The notes below the pieces were generated by a model. The model did not search any database. It was not told the DNA's origin and worked only from the letters and a program-made list of their open reading frames with translations. A DNA stretch of 64,000 nucleotides from Phlebotomus papatasi (lineage: Eukaryota > Arthropoda > Insecta > Diptera > Psychodidae), in the NCBI RefSeq assembly GCF_024763615.1, contig NC_077222.1, positions 87,544,001 to 87,608,000 of the forward strand. The letters run 5' to 3'. Shown one piece after another: positions 45,201-56,271 of the stretch. The position numbers were made by a program, and so were the translations under genes. Position 1 is the stretch's first letter, and each line of letters opens with the position of its first letter.

Positions 45201-47077
45201 TCCGATAAGGAAATATATTTCTAGCTCATTTTATTATTCCTATCTGGTCGTGTCTATGAAAGTTCTAAAACCTTTTAAATAATAAATCTTGGGAAAGATT
45301 GGTTCAGAAATATTCGTTTCATGAAAGATTGATTTTTATGATTGAAAAAAAAAAACACTTAAAGTAATGAAATTAACAAAGCTGTTCCTCTGGACTACTT
45401 GCAAAAGACATCCAAAATATAAACACTGAGAGAAATCCGAAAAAGTTAAAATAACATTCCGGAAATGTTTATTTTACCCTGCAGTATTGATCCGAAATCG
45501 GTGTAAATATTACCCTTTTTAGGTGTATTAGGAGTTAGAGGTACCCTTTTTCATGTTAATTTTACCCTTAAAAAGGTGTAAAATTAACAATAAAAAATGT
45601 TGATATATTTTTTACACCTAAAAAGTGTTAAAATTACCAGGAAAAAAGTTAATCGCACCCTCTTTTTTCTTCAGTGAAATAAATATATTTATATTTATAG
45701 AGTAATCATTCCGATTTTTTTAATCCTTTTAAAAAATCATTATTTCCTTTTAAGCATCAAGAGCTGGTTCACTCATTCAGGCTGAATTTTAGATGTTTTA
45801 TTTACTAAAATAAATAATGCATATTGATCACATCTTCGTGTCCAAATAAGTATATCTAAATCTAAATTTCCATGAATATCATATTGGTTATTGGGTACAT
45901 AGAGATTATGAACATGAACAGATATAGTATGAACAGATGCCATCATGTTATTGGCTTTTGAAAAGCAATTTTGAGCAATCTGGAGAACAATTCAAAGCCA
46001 GAATATGCTCCATTCTACTTTAAATTGTCTACATGAATTTATTTTAAATGATTATTGGAAAGTTGCCGAAAAATTTTCTTGAGATTTCGTCCTAAAATGT
46101 CATAGTTATGTGCTTTAATGACAGGATTCGTACCTGGATGGAGAAACAGTAGTTTATGAGGCTAACAGAGTCGGTCAATAAATCGTGCATTATGGCCAAG
46201 TCTGTGATAAAAGCAGTATCATCGTGCCAAAAGAGCTTGAGAGCACCCACTTTGGCCGGCAACACCTCCTGAATGACTCCCAGTCCAAAGCGTCTCCTTC
46301 AGCAGAAGAAGAACTTTATTGGTAATTTAATCAAGAATGGGATTTGAAATCAGAGACTAACCGAAAGGCTTCATTAACAGTGGAGAATCTCCATCTAACC
46401 AGAGTCATCATGAAAACAAACTGCTGCATGAAAGCTGCATAGGAGATGGTAACCACGAAGTAAGAAGCATGGGTAATGTACAACTTGGGGTTGATATCTC
46501 CGTGCAGGACGATAGTCACAAATCCCAGAACTATAAAGAGGCTGATGATGGAAATATCTCCTGTAAGGAGAATTCTATGCTGTCGATTGAGATCTATGTC
46601 AATATGATGAACTCGCAAAATGCCATCACATCTATTGATGCACTGAAGGAGCTTCCAGATATTCCTGCGAAAGAACAAATTACCCACAACCGCGATTGCT
46701 TGTACAGAAAATCCATAAATAACCAGGAATCTGCTGGCCAGATTGATTGCATATGAAGAAGTGTGCTCCTCAAAGACATTCCATTTTATATTGACAGCCA
46801 AGAAATATCCATAGCAAGCAAGAGACCAAATACAGCAAAGAACATCCACAAGGGACGTCTTAATCTGATGACTTCCATCGCGACGACTTTTGTAGACTGT
46901 AAACAGATGAAAGCCAAAAAGTTTGGCAAAAATCCTCAAGGGACTTGTCACTTCGAAGACACTTTCACACCCACCAGCTTGACCCATCTCCAACAGACTG
47001 AAGGTTCCCTGGAAGGAATCACCCAAAAAAAAATCCCTGCCACGACCTTCAAATTGGATTTTGTTGAAATTAAACAA
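42210..47077 (-). CDS. gustatory receptor (GR-C), 6 exons, 441 aa (or 411)
   Basis: Third gustatory receptor of the array (7tm_7). Exons: 46362-47077, 46134-46296, 42678-42860, 42538-42609, 42386-42472, 42210-42314. The sum of 1326 nt is open and all phases agree (intron 1 is phase 2, the others phase 0). Landmarks are LRIFAKLFGFHLFTVYK near the N-terminus, RWRFSTVNEAFR at the exon 1 end, DLLTDSVSLINYCFSIQ in exon 2, GMAWVCGSF opening exon 3, GRNTATLIHKAINRHF in exon 4, LKLISQQLLHRHPEVSCGLF in exon 5, and AMYLCIMIQFD in exon 6 (signature at about residues 415-422). Exon 1 corresponds to exon 1 plus most of exon 2 in GR-A/GR-B. The Met at 46987 would give 411 aa, nearer the usual length. Intron 2 (3273 bp) is a transposon nest. 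The array-upstream side is cut by the hAT-like element, 77 nt before the first Met. Confidence 0.85.
42977..43209. mobile_element. family B MITE, uninterrupted copy
   Basis: CAGTAGACTCTCACTCAATC on the left mirrors GATTGAGAGAGAGTCTACTG on the right, TA flanks. It shows the empty site (GCTATAGTTCTTCC) of the element nested at 25140. Confidence 0.8.
43371..44156. mobile_element. CACGGTAAAAAATTT element with internal tandem repeats
   Basis: CACGGTAAAAAATTTCGGCA on the left mirrors AAAAGTTTTTACCGTG on the right. Inside, blocks of AATTTGTTCC and AGCTCGTCCACGGACACC recur about every 100 bp at 43400-43830. No gene. Confidence 0.6.
44672..44899. mobile_element. CTCGAGTCGACCGG MITE, full copy
   Basis: AGGTAAAGTGCCCTCAAGTC followed by GACCGGTT mirrors AACCGGTCGACTCGAGGGCA followed by CTTTACCT. 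The interior is the reverse complement of the copy at 57855-58066. Confidence 0.75.
45424..45676. mobile_element. MITE family A, copy 6
   Basis: Starts CACTGAGAGAAATCCGAAAA and ends CACCCTCTTTTTTCTTCAGT followed by G. Intron 2 of GR-C. Confidence 0.78.
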
Positions 47078-47108
47078 ACAATAAAGGAAACTTTGTTGAA
47101 TGTCATGA

Positions 47109-47114
47109 TTTATT
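47109..47114 (-). other. orphaned poly(A) signal, probably once of GR-D
   Basis: AATAAA on the minus strand between the start of GR-C and the left end of the hAT-like element. If the insertion (47155-50396 plus one 8-bp duplicate) is removed, it falls about 50 nt past the GR-D stop codon. Confidence 0.5.
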
Positions 47115-47154
47115 CATAAGACATCACGACACTTTTCCACATATTGACTCACGC

Positions 47155-50100
47155 CAAGGGCGTACCCAGGATTTCAGTTAGGGGGGGGCTAAGTCTTAAA
47201 TTTTGTTGGCGGGGGGGGGGGTACATAATTTTTATTTTGAAAAAAAAAGCATAAAAAATAAAATGAGATAAAAAGTATCTACAAACTGGTCCTACTTTTC
47301 ACAAGAGATTAGCCTATGCCTAATTTGTAGGTATTGATTAAGGAACGATCATCAGTGTTCTTCGGACCAGTAGTGCATTGTCTCCCATATTATTGGCCAA
47401 AAATAAAATTAATTTTTAGAAATTATTCGCAACTTTTTACCAAATAACTACAGCAAGGATGCATTCCGTTAGTTCATATTTAATCTATAGAATCAACTAC
47501 CCGCTGATAAAGCCCCTTCCGATCTGTAGAATACAGTGCATTTTTACTATTACACCTATCTTTATTCATTTCTTACGAAATTTCTAACGAAATTTACTTA
47601 AGGCTAATAAACAGAATGTTTTTTTCCAAATTTCTTTTCCAGCATAATAAAAAAAAATAATTCAAGTTCTTGAACATAAGAAGAAGATTTAAACTATATT
47701 TGCTGCATTTTAATTTAAGAAAAAAATCAAAATTCAGCCATTTAGCTATGTTTTCTAATATTAAAAACGTTAATATTTCCTGTTAGGTTATGAATAAAAC
47801 TAGTCCTCGAACGAAGGATTTTATCTTTACTTGATCATAACTTATTCTGTAAAACGAAACATGGTGTAAAATACTTCAAAAATGCCATTCGTGCAAGGAC
47901 GCAACTTCAATAGGAATATGCTGTTGAAAATGACAATGATGCTGATGATCAAGGACTGGTTCGACTCATTAGTTAACAGGAAATATTTGGTTTTTAAATT
48001 TCGGATGAATTTATGTCAAGAAATCTTGTCCATCGTAAAGTAAATTTTTTTCAAAAAGGTCTCCGTATTCCGAAAATCAGATCCCTACAGCTGAATTTTT
48101 AAAAGAAAATTTCAGAAAATATACTTTAAATGTTGTGCTTCTGTATGCCTAAGAGCTTGAATTAAATAAACTTTCTATTATGTTGTAAAAATATTAGAGA
48201 AAAATGTGCTTTTTTTGGTCAGTTTCACCTACGTAAACCCTTAAAGGGTTACATGGATCACGCAGCCTAATAACAGCACGTTTTTTTTCATTTTTGTCAA
48301 CGTAATTAAATTATTTCAATTAAAGCACTTAAGTATGTATAAATAAAACATTTGAACTGCATTTCTTTTAAATTTTTATTTAACCTTTACTCCTTGGAAC
48401 TTGGCACCTAATTTTTGGAAACGTCCTTTTGAAAAAAAAACTTTTAGAAGTCACGATGACTCAGTGTGGATTAATCTAACGTCAAAAAAAACAAATTATT
48501 TCCTATGACTGTGTTATCACACTTGCACATTAAAATTTTAATATGATTCACATTAATTGTCGCTGGTGAGAGTCCAAATGTGTAATTTGTGTGTTTGAAT
48601 CATTTTATATTCAAAATTTGATCTATTTGTTGATAAAAAGTTAGACTTGGTCCTTTTGATATAAATTGATTTATAGCATTAATGCGAAAAATTAATGTGA
48701 TTTTCTCTTTAATTTTTTAATATGAAAAATATTTATGCTTTAGGTGAATTTAAAATTTTTTTTGCAGGCCAAGTCCACTTCTTTATCAATAAATAGAAAA
48801 AAAAACCAAATATTAAGTGACTCAAAGACACAAATAACATATTTGGACGCTTACAAGCGACAATTAATGTGAATCACATTAAAATTTTAATGTGCAAGTG
48901 TGATAACGCCGTTAGACTATGAGTTACACTAACTTGAACCATGGATTTTTTGTTGCTTTGATAACAATTTTTTTGCAAGGCGAAACAAAATTACGCCGAA
49001 AATCATATTTATGTATTAAATTTCTCCAAAAACCTAATTTAATCTTTATTTCGAAAGTCCTCAAGTTCATAAGTACGCGTTTAACTCATCTGAAGGAAGG
49101 AAAAAAACGATTTTGAGGGTCAGATGAATCTACTCTATATATGTAATCGTTACTAACGAAAGCTTTTCAATAAACGTTTCCGACAATCAGGTCCTAACGG
49201 CCGAATTTTTATTTATTTTTTAATAAAAATGTGAAAAAAATAGTTTAAATGTTATGATTTTATATGCCTAGGAGCTTGAATTTAATAAAATTTTTATTAT
49301 GTTGAGAAAAAAAGTTAGAAAATATGCTACTTTCAGCCTTTTTGACCCGCATAGCCCCTCAACAGATCAAAGTTCAAAGTCAATATACAACCTCAGCTTT
49401 AATTACACATTCTTAAATTTTACGTCTGACTGCTCCATTTGATAGCTTCAAATAAACTTCCTGAGTCATTGGTGCTTCTTTTTCAAACATATCCCCCGAG
49501 GAAATTAGAGGTCCATCACGACAAGTTTTTAAGATTTCTTAAGGCCTCTACACATTGGGAATAATTTTCAAAAAAGCAAATGCTTTTTAGAAGGAAATTT
49601 TCTGAATTTCTCTAGGTGGAAACGTCACAATTCTGTCAAAAATGCAATTTTTGACGAAAACACCTCCCAATGTGCATAGCCCAATAAGAAGATTATTAAA
49701 AATAATAGATTCGGTAGAATCATTTTAAGAAACTTGCTTTCTTCTCATATGGTGAACCGTAAGTGCCAAAAAAATACGATTTTTAGAAGACTCAAGCACG
49801 ACTTTTCTAAAACATATTCTAACACTATATTTTCACTTTCTCTGTGGATTTTTAGGCTTTCGTTATAAATTCTTAAATATAACCTTAAATATGTGAAAAA
49901 GATTACGTGACAACTTCCTTCTTTTCGTAAAATACATTACTTAAAGAATTTATTACTAAAATTACGTTAGAAAAAGAAAGCAAAAATAGTTACGAAATAT
50001 TTGCCCATTTTTACATTTTTTTATTCTTAAATGTAATACAGTACGGACAAGAGCCTTGTCCTGCCCCCCCCCCCCCCCCATTGGGCTTTTAATAGTTTTT

Positions 50101-50396
50101 GAGTTTTTATAAGTTCATTTTTGTATTGACCCTCTACAAATGAGCAGTAAAACATCAAATTTGAGAAGTGACTAAATTTATAACTTTAAAAGCAATAGAA
50201 TTTTCATGAAATTTTCTATCTTTATGAATTGAAAAATTAGGCCCATTTTTGGAAAGATTTGGATTTTTTTACTGGTCAAACTAAATTTTTTGTTGAATAA
50301 GTATATATTTTTTTACTTTTCGCTTGTTTTTGAATTTTTTTGACGCTTCTAGGGGGGGCAGCTGCCCCCCCCTGCCCCTTGCTGGGTACGCCCATG
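47155..50396. mobile_element. 3.24-kb hAT-like non-autonomous element, 8-bp target duplication
   Basis: The left end CAAGGGCGTACCCAGG and the right end CTGGGTACGCCCATG are inverted repeats. ACTCACGC directly abuts both (47147-47154 and 50397-50404). An 8-bp duplication with CA(A/T)GGG termini is what hAT-superfamily elements show. G/C homopolymer runs lie just inside both ends. No transposase frame was recognised in the AT-rich interior, so it would be non-autonomous. It carries a further inverted-repeat element at about 48508-48913 and separates GR-D from GR-C. Confidence 0.78.
48508..48913. mobile_element. long inverted-repeat element inside the hAT-like element
   Basis: The left GTTATCACACTTGCACATTA, AAATTTTAATATGATTCACA and TTAATTGTCGC mirror the right GCGACAATTAATGTGAATCA, CATTAAAATTTTAATGTGCA and AGTGTGATAAC. 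The arms exceed 60 bp. About 400 bp. No clean target duplication was found. Confidence 0.65.
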
Positions 50397-50416
50397 ACTC
50401 ACGCAATTTTTCACCC

Positions 50417-53400
50417 TCATCCCTGAGTTATATTGTGGGCATCCTCACTGTAGAATTTCGTATCGAACTGAATCAGAATTGTAACGTATGCACAAGTGGC
50501 TGCCACGACCTACAAGACAGACCCACTTTAATCCACTTCAAAGCATCCCTAAAGCCTCCCTCTATAATTACCGAATAGAATAGGGTCCAATCATAAGCAA
50601 ATAGGCCACAAGTCACAATCGGTTGCCGATGAAGTAGCTGCATTGACCACACTTTCAGCTTCTCATTGACATTTTCATCTTCAGTCCTGCTGATTGCCTT
50701 ATGAATTAGTGTTGCAGTGAATTTCCCCTGATAAGTCAAATCACTGGCTATGGCTAGAACTGCAAATAAAAAGCTTGTATAAAAGGTACAGTCAATTCCG
50801 TATATTATTGCAGTCCAAAATTCTTCAAAATCGTAACTTCGTGTGAAGACGCAGTAAATAGTAAAGACTGCCACTACAATGTAGGCGAAGACACTGGTAA
50901 TAGTCATTAGCATCTGTAAAGAGAGATTTTAGTATTCGCTAAAGAAAAATATTGTCATACCCAAGTAGCAAAAGCTGGCTATTTTTAGGTAATTTATTAG
51001 TCAGGTCACTGTGTGGAGTTGATATGCTAATACGCCACACTACTTGGTCAAGAAGATTTATTTTACATTTAGAAAATGACATGCTTAATAAAATTGTTCA
51101 TATGGTAACAGAAGTTACTTTACAGTCATACATTAGCTTAAAATTACATTGTAACTTTCTCTGGAGTAAAATACGCTAATATACTTGTTTAAACTTCTTT
51201 CTGTCACTCTTATAAGCAGTTATAGGTAGATTCAAGTGCAAAACACTAATATTAATTTTTGAATTAGCTGCCGATCTGATAGAATATTCAAAATGCAGTA
51301 GACTCTCACTCAATCAACGTCACTCTCACTCAATTTTCACGCTTAATTATGAAGCTAATTCGCTCAAATTCGCTGTAGTTCTTTCTATTTTATCGTGATT
51401 CTTTATAATTGAACGTTTTTGTGGAATTTAGAAAGACTTTGACGCCCAAATCTGTCCATAAACCGGATGACATTTTGCCCCAAATCCCCAATTGAGAGAG
51501 AGTCTACTGTAAAGGCAGTATTGGACGGAATGACAGATATTTTTGACGTTTTCTCGACATTTTCACAACGTTTCGAGGATGGATGACTTCTTCATCAGAT
51601 TTTGATTTTAGAGGATAAATCACGTAAACGCGGAAAGATATGTTGCTGCATCGTACTTGGATTTGACCACAATTTCAGATACAGAAATCGGTCTAAGATC
51701 TTACACATAAATCTGTATACGCTGACGGTGAAGTCAAAGCTGAGAAATTATGATCAACTTTAAGTACAGTGCAGCAGAAAGTCTTCCCGCCTTAAAGGTA
51801 ATTTTTCTTCTAACTTCGAAACCTATTATAGTAACAACTTTTGACCGTAAAATTACTTTACTAAATAAAATTTCCACAGAAATTCAAAATAAATTTAAAG
51901 GAAATTGTATTGAATTGAATTGAATTTTATTGTCATCTCTGTTTTCTTTCCCACCCCTCATGCGGCCATTGCCGTCTTAGCGTCGATTCCAACCTCCGGA
52001 ATGAAAACGATGGAAAATCTTTCACAATCACTACCTTAGGTTTCTCCCGGAAAAGCTTAGAGAGATTTACTAAACTAATTAAAAGGATTGCATAGGAGCT
52101 GAGCTCTTTCTTTTTTGCCACTTCTTCCAGACTGTTCTCCCAACAGCGGGAGGGAACGATATCGATAGAAGACTCCCTGGTGATGGCCAGTGTATTTGAA
52201 GTTACTTCACAAAGAAAAACACTTCTTCAATCTTGCCCAGAGCTTTCGGTCCTGGATATGGACCTTCTTCAGTGGTCGGCTAAACAATGCTTTCTGTACT
52301 TTATGAAGACCGTTATTTTGTGTGGGATCTTCATAAAGTACAAAAAAAACTTGGTTTAGTCGGCCACTGAAGAAGGTCCATATTGAGGACCGAAAGCTCT
52401 GGGCAAGATTGAAGAAGTGTTTTTCTTTGTGAAGTGACTTCAAATCCACTGGTCATCACCGGAGAGTCTTCTAGTGATACATATCACGCCAGTGCTTCAT
52501 CCAATTATATACATAGCTATCCGAGCGAACGATATATCACCACCGACAATGCACTATACATTTACACACAATACTGGCACAAATCATAGACTCCGGAGAC
52601 AGCAAAAACTGAGCCACTAGTGTCACGTCACAATTCATACTGAAATCCATTTAAATAGAAAATGACCGTAATAAAAATTTCTATTTTAGCATTTTAACTT
52701 GAGAAAATAATTAACAGGGACATATTCTTTACTTGATGAGGCTTACAACAAACATGCACTTCCATAAGAAATTGTTTTTAACCTTTAAAAATCAACAGAA
52801 CCGAACAGAATAAATTGGTGGCACTTATCTTATCGTGACGTTATCATTTGTTACATTCCATCACCATTTTTGTAATTCTTTTGAAATATTCCAACTTATA
52901 TTCATTAAAAAAACGGATAATTAGTTGATTTTATAGTAAATTAACCTTCGCAGAGTATCTTTGGTTTAAAATATTAAAAAGAACTTATTAAAAAATAATT
53001 TTTGGAAAATATACGATCAAATGTGTTAAGGCACAAATTACTATGTTCCTGGATAGTAGGTAGACATTTTCGTGTCTCATAGTAGTGCAAACAAACCAAA
53101 TAAAAGTGCACCCAGGAATGATGCGATTTGATGCTGATGAATGAAAATGTAGGATTTAAGTGATTTTCAGTCTCGAGAATATCAAAAAGCAAGGGTACGA
53201 CGTTTCTATTTGTACTTTTATTCACTTTGTTTGCACTACTATGGAACACAAAAATGTCTACCTATTATACAGGAATATAGTAATCCGTGGTTAAGGTCAT
53301 GTTTTGCTACTTGGGTAAATTTTCGAAGTAAAACGCTAAATTTTACCGGCAAAGCGAAATAGCTATTGGCAGAAGTAATTACATCATTGAGGCAATCATG

Positions 53401-54413
53401 GAGCTTTGAAAGGGTTAATATGTGTGTGCAACTTTCTTCAGATGAGTTCTGGACGATTTTGCAGAAGTCATTTGTGGTAAAGTGATTTCTGAAATTTGCA
53501 ATAAAATCCAACAAAATACCCATGTAGCACAAAATTACCAAATAGTCAGTAATATTGCGTTGATTTGATGTTTCAATTGGAACATTTTCATGTTAATTGG
53601 TATAACAAATCTGTCGATTTTTCTGGAATAATTTTACTTTTGTAACTTACTTGAAACTCTTATTGAGAGCATTGAAACGTACTCTGATGTTCAGTAGGAT
53701 GGCAATAAAGTGGCTTATGTACGTCGTGAAAGCAACTGTAAGTACTGTATAAGTCAATGAAGCGGAAAATCCAATGACTTTCTTTGAAGAAATTGAGGTT
53801 ATAGTGGTAATATTGAAGATCCCAAATAAGCAGCAAACAACTCCAACAGCAATTATCATTCTAGTCGCCCATATTCTATGCAATGTATGGTTAATTGGAG
53901 AGCTTACTGCCAACATCTGCAAGTAAAAGACTTCTTAATTTTGGGAGGGAGACAAATATTTCATAGAGAAACCATTTTGTCGAAATGATGGAGATCTTTC
54001 AGCATTTTCCATAGAAATTTCTGCAGGAAGCGATTGGAAATTGTCGTTTGGATGACCACAAGGATCCCTACAATCAGGATATAGCGAGTCATCGTACTCA
54101 CAATGTCCCTGCGTGTTCTGAAGGTGTATAAATCCACATTGATGTTGAGAATGAAGAAGGCTAGCAGGACGGAGAAGGATATTCCCAAGTGAATCCAATT
54201 TGCTCGACGCACTTTGAACTTCTTTTCCTCACTGGAAGTCACGGTGAAAACAATAGCCCCAAAGATTCTAAGGATGCTGTAGAGAGGTTCAAGAACTTCA
54301 TAAATACTTGAAATTACTCTTTTCTCTTTACTCTTTACAGCAACTTCTTCACGCACTTCCATCGCGGCAACTTTGCTACACTGAAGTGCTCTTGAGTGCT
54401 TGAAAGTCTTCAA
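50417..54413 (-). CDS. gustatory receptor (GR-D), 5 exons, 427 aa (or 410)
   Basis: First gene of the minus-strand gustatory array in transcription order (7tm_7). Exons: 53973-54413, 53651-53916, 53347-53488, 50572-50913, 50417-50509. The 1284 nt are open with consistent phases (intron 2 is phase 2, the others phase 0). Landmarks are LEPLYSILRIFGAIVFTVTS in exon 1, NIRVRFNALNKSFK ending exon 2, LHDCLNDVITSANSYFALP ending exon 3, GKFTATLIHKAISR and WSMQLLHRQPIVTCGLFAYD in exon 4, and CAYVTILIQFD in exon 5 (signature at about residues 405-412). A second Met 17 codons in (MEVREEV) would give 410 aa. Intron 3 (2433 bp) holds several repeats. A hAT-like element is inserted 12 nt plus an 8-nt duplicate beyond the stop codon, so the present 3' UTR must lie in transposon sequence. 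Confidence 0.87.
51296..51509. mobile_element. family B MITE, copy 3
   Basis: CAGTAGACTCTCACTCAATC on the left and ATTGAGAGAGAGTCTACTG on the right, TA flanks. It has a small rearrangement near the left end. It preserves the uninterrupted GCTGTAGTTCTTTC site. Intron 3 of GR-D. Confidence 0.75.
51900..52130 (-). pseudogene. possible 3' end of a non-LTR retrotransposon
   Basis: On the minus strand a 62-aa frame (51933-52121) ends shortly before a tail of AATTCAATTCAATACAATTT. The tail type matches that of the retrotransposon end at 4850-5436, in the expected position after a 3' UTR. The protein piece itself is not recognised. Confidence 0.35.
52205..52505. repeat. inverted pair of the GAAGAAGGTCCATAT repeat
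   Basis: CAGAGCTTTCGGTCCTGGAT then ATGGACCTTCTTCAGTGG on the left mirrors CCACTGAAGAAGGTCCATAT then GGACCGAAAGCTCTGGG on the right. A CTTTATGAAGA/TCTTCATAAAG pair lies between. The right half continues like 36456-36605. Strong hairpin potential. Confidence 0.65.
53035..53285. mobile_element. MITE with about 55-bp inverted repeats in GR-D intron 3
   Basis: ATTACTATGTTCCTGGATAG, GTAGACATTTTCGTGT and CATAGTAGTGCAAACAAA on the left mirror TTTGTTTGCACTACTATG, ACACAAAAATGTCTAC and CTATTATACAGGAATATAGT on the right. It ends 61 bp from exon 3 of GR-D. Its right end lies inside a 100-aa minus frame that only overlaps the true exon. Confidence 0.6.
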
Positions 54414-56005
54414 AGGACTTCCATTTGGGAGGTGGGAAACCTCTCTGACTTTAGTACATTTAATTAAAATTTAAATAAAAATATTTCTACAACGTGAGAA
54501 GTTGCTTACGGAAGGTTCTTGAATTAAAGTACTCGATTTGATAAAGTTGTTAGAGAGCAAGTTTTTCCTTTAAGTAATGCTTAGGAAGACCTTTGATAAG
54601 TTTTAAGCCCCTTCAATATTTCAATAATTAATATAGAAGATGTACATTTGATACCATTAAAAAGATGATACTATCTAAATACTAATTAATTTGAAAGCTC
54701 CCAAAAGCTCAAACACGCGTGTAAGCACTTCTCTTTTGGTCAGAGAGAGATAATAAATTTATTTCCCTCCTCAATTGTCTTGCATACATTTTATGTTCTA
54801 GTTTTTCTGTTGTTTATTGTGGCCTAGCACTGGCATAACGCTTGAAATCATCAAGAAGGGAAAAATTATATGACAACACACGATAACCCAGGAGAGATGC
54901 TGCCGAGCTGAAGATTTTCAGAGTTATTCGCAAAATTGACACTCAAAGTTGCTTTTACGATGGAACTGAATATTTATGCCATGGAGTCGACATGAAAACT
55001 AATAAAGCTCTTACTTTATGTATGGACTCTGAGCTTTAAAGTATGACTCAAAAGAAGACACTTGCTTTTATGTTGATTTCTTGCATCTTTTCGTCTCGCG
55101 ATACTAACAAACAGAGGGGAAGAAAAAGTTCTCTGAAGATGTGTGTGACAGGGAATATGTTTGTGCAAACGACCCAAAATATACCCAGCATAATTCACTG
55201 AGTTATGATCAGATATTCTGCAAGATGTGGAAGGCAGATCAAGGCAGCTGTAATGAGATTTTCATATAAGGATTTCCTACTGAATTCTTCTCTACCTTCA
55301 ATCCTAAATTTATGAGATTTTTTTACACAGAATTTCTGCCCTATATTTCATGGATTTTTTTCCCACAAAATATTTCCTGCAAAATTGATAAAGTGTTAAA
55401 AGAGCAAACGAGCCTCTCTGTCCAAAAATTAAATTATAAATATTTAACTGAAAGCTCTACTAAAAGGTGCATGAAATTGAAAAGCTAGGTGGGACTTAAA
55501 GTGTGCAATTACAGGGCAAAATGATGCTAAAATAGACTTCGTGTAGGCTATGCTGTTTTATCTACGCGTAATTTATTTTAATATGTTTAGGATAACTTGG
55601 AATCTTTAGAAAATTCTAGAGAATTGTTGTGTAATTGTCGGGAAAACAACAGAATTGTCCTCGAGTGATCAGAAATCATAGCCTGCAATTTCAGAAGTGG
55701 GATATGTGGTCCACTTCTACGGGTATGAGTTCAAGTTTTGCTTCAGAATTTTTGATCTTTGATGGGTTTTACAGAGTTTTTATTATGAAACGTAGAGTAC
55801 GTCATACTCTGTAGCAGAATAATCTTCCAGGTTCATTTTATATTATTCAGTAGCGTCTTCCCTAGTGTGGATGCTCTTTCCATGCTCTTGGTCTGTTTAG
55901 GCGAGGGCGGTGCATTATTGTATTTCATTTTTATTCAGATCTTTGCTCCGGACGGAATTCGAACTCACTACATTGCGAGTCACGTCGAGGATCCATCCTC
56001 CCAAG
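54414..56005. other. 5' flank of GR-D and intergenic stretch
   Basis: No gene recognised. The promoter of the GR array is expected just to the right of 54413, but no motif can be claimed. Confidence 0.4.
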
Positions 56006-56011
56006 AGCCTA

Positions 56012-56271
56012 TCCAAGAAGCAAAATAGCTGCCTTATAGAACCAAGTATTAAACAAGTCTTTTAGTGCACTTTTGAAAGACTTAAAGTGAGAATTTTCTG
56101 TTGAAATACCTATAGAAGCTCTTAAGATCCGTAAGAGTGCGCCACTTTACTTATAGTAATCTTAGTGATGGAACCAAGAGCGTTATAAGCAAATAAAAAG
56201 ATTTTTGGTTCTATAGTGCCTTACTTAAGGAATTCTATAAGACTATCTTAAGAAAAAAAATGCTTCTTGGG
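56012..56271. mobile_element. CCAAGAAGCAAAAT element, copy 2
   Basis: CCAAGAAGCAAAATAGCTGC on the left and TGCTTCTTGG on the right. The body is nearly identical to 28683-28945, including GTGCGCCACTTTACTTATAG. Confidence 0.75.

Noticed and set aside
46469..47119. Plus-strand frames of 95 and 118 aa
   Set aside because: They are antisense to GR-C exon 1, which has clear family features.
52974..53249. 91-aa minus frame next to GR-D exon 3
   Set aside because: It lies mostly inside the MITE at 53035-53285 and does not continue the GR-D frame.
55925..56005. Possible tRNA or tRNA-derived SINE (GAGTTCGAATTCC on the minus strand resembles a B box)
   Set aside because: No cloverleaf or matching A box could be built by eye.
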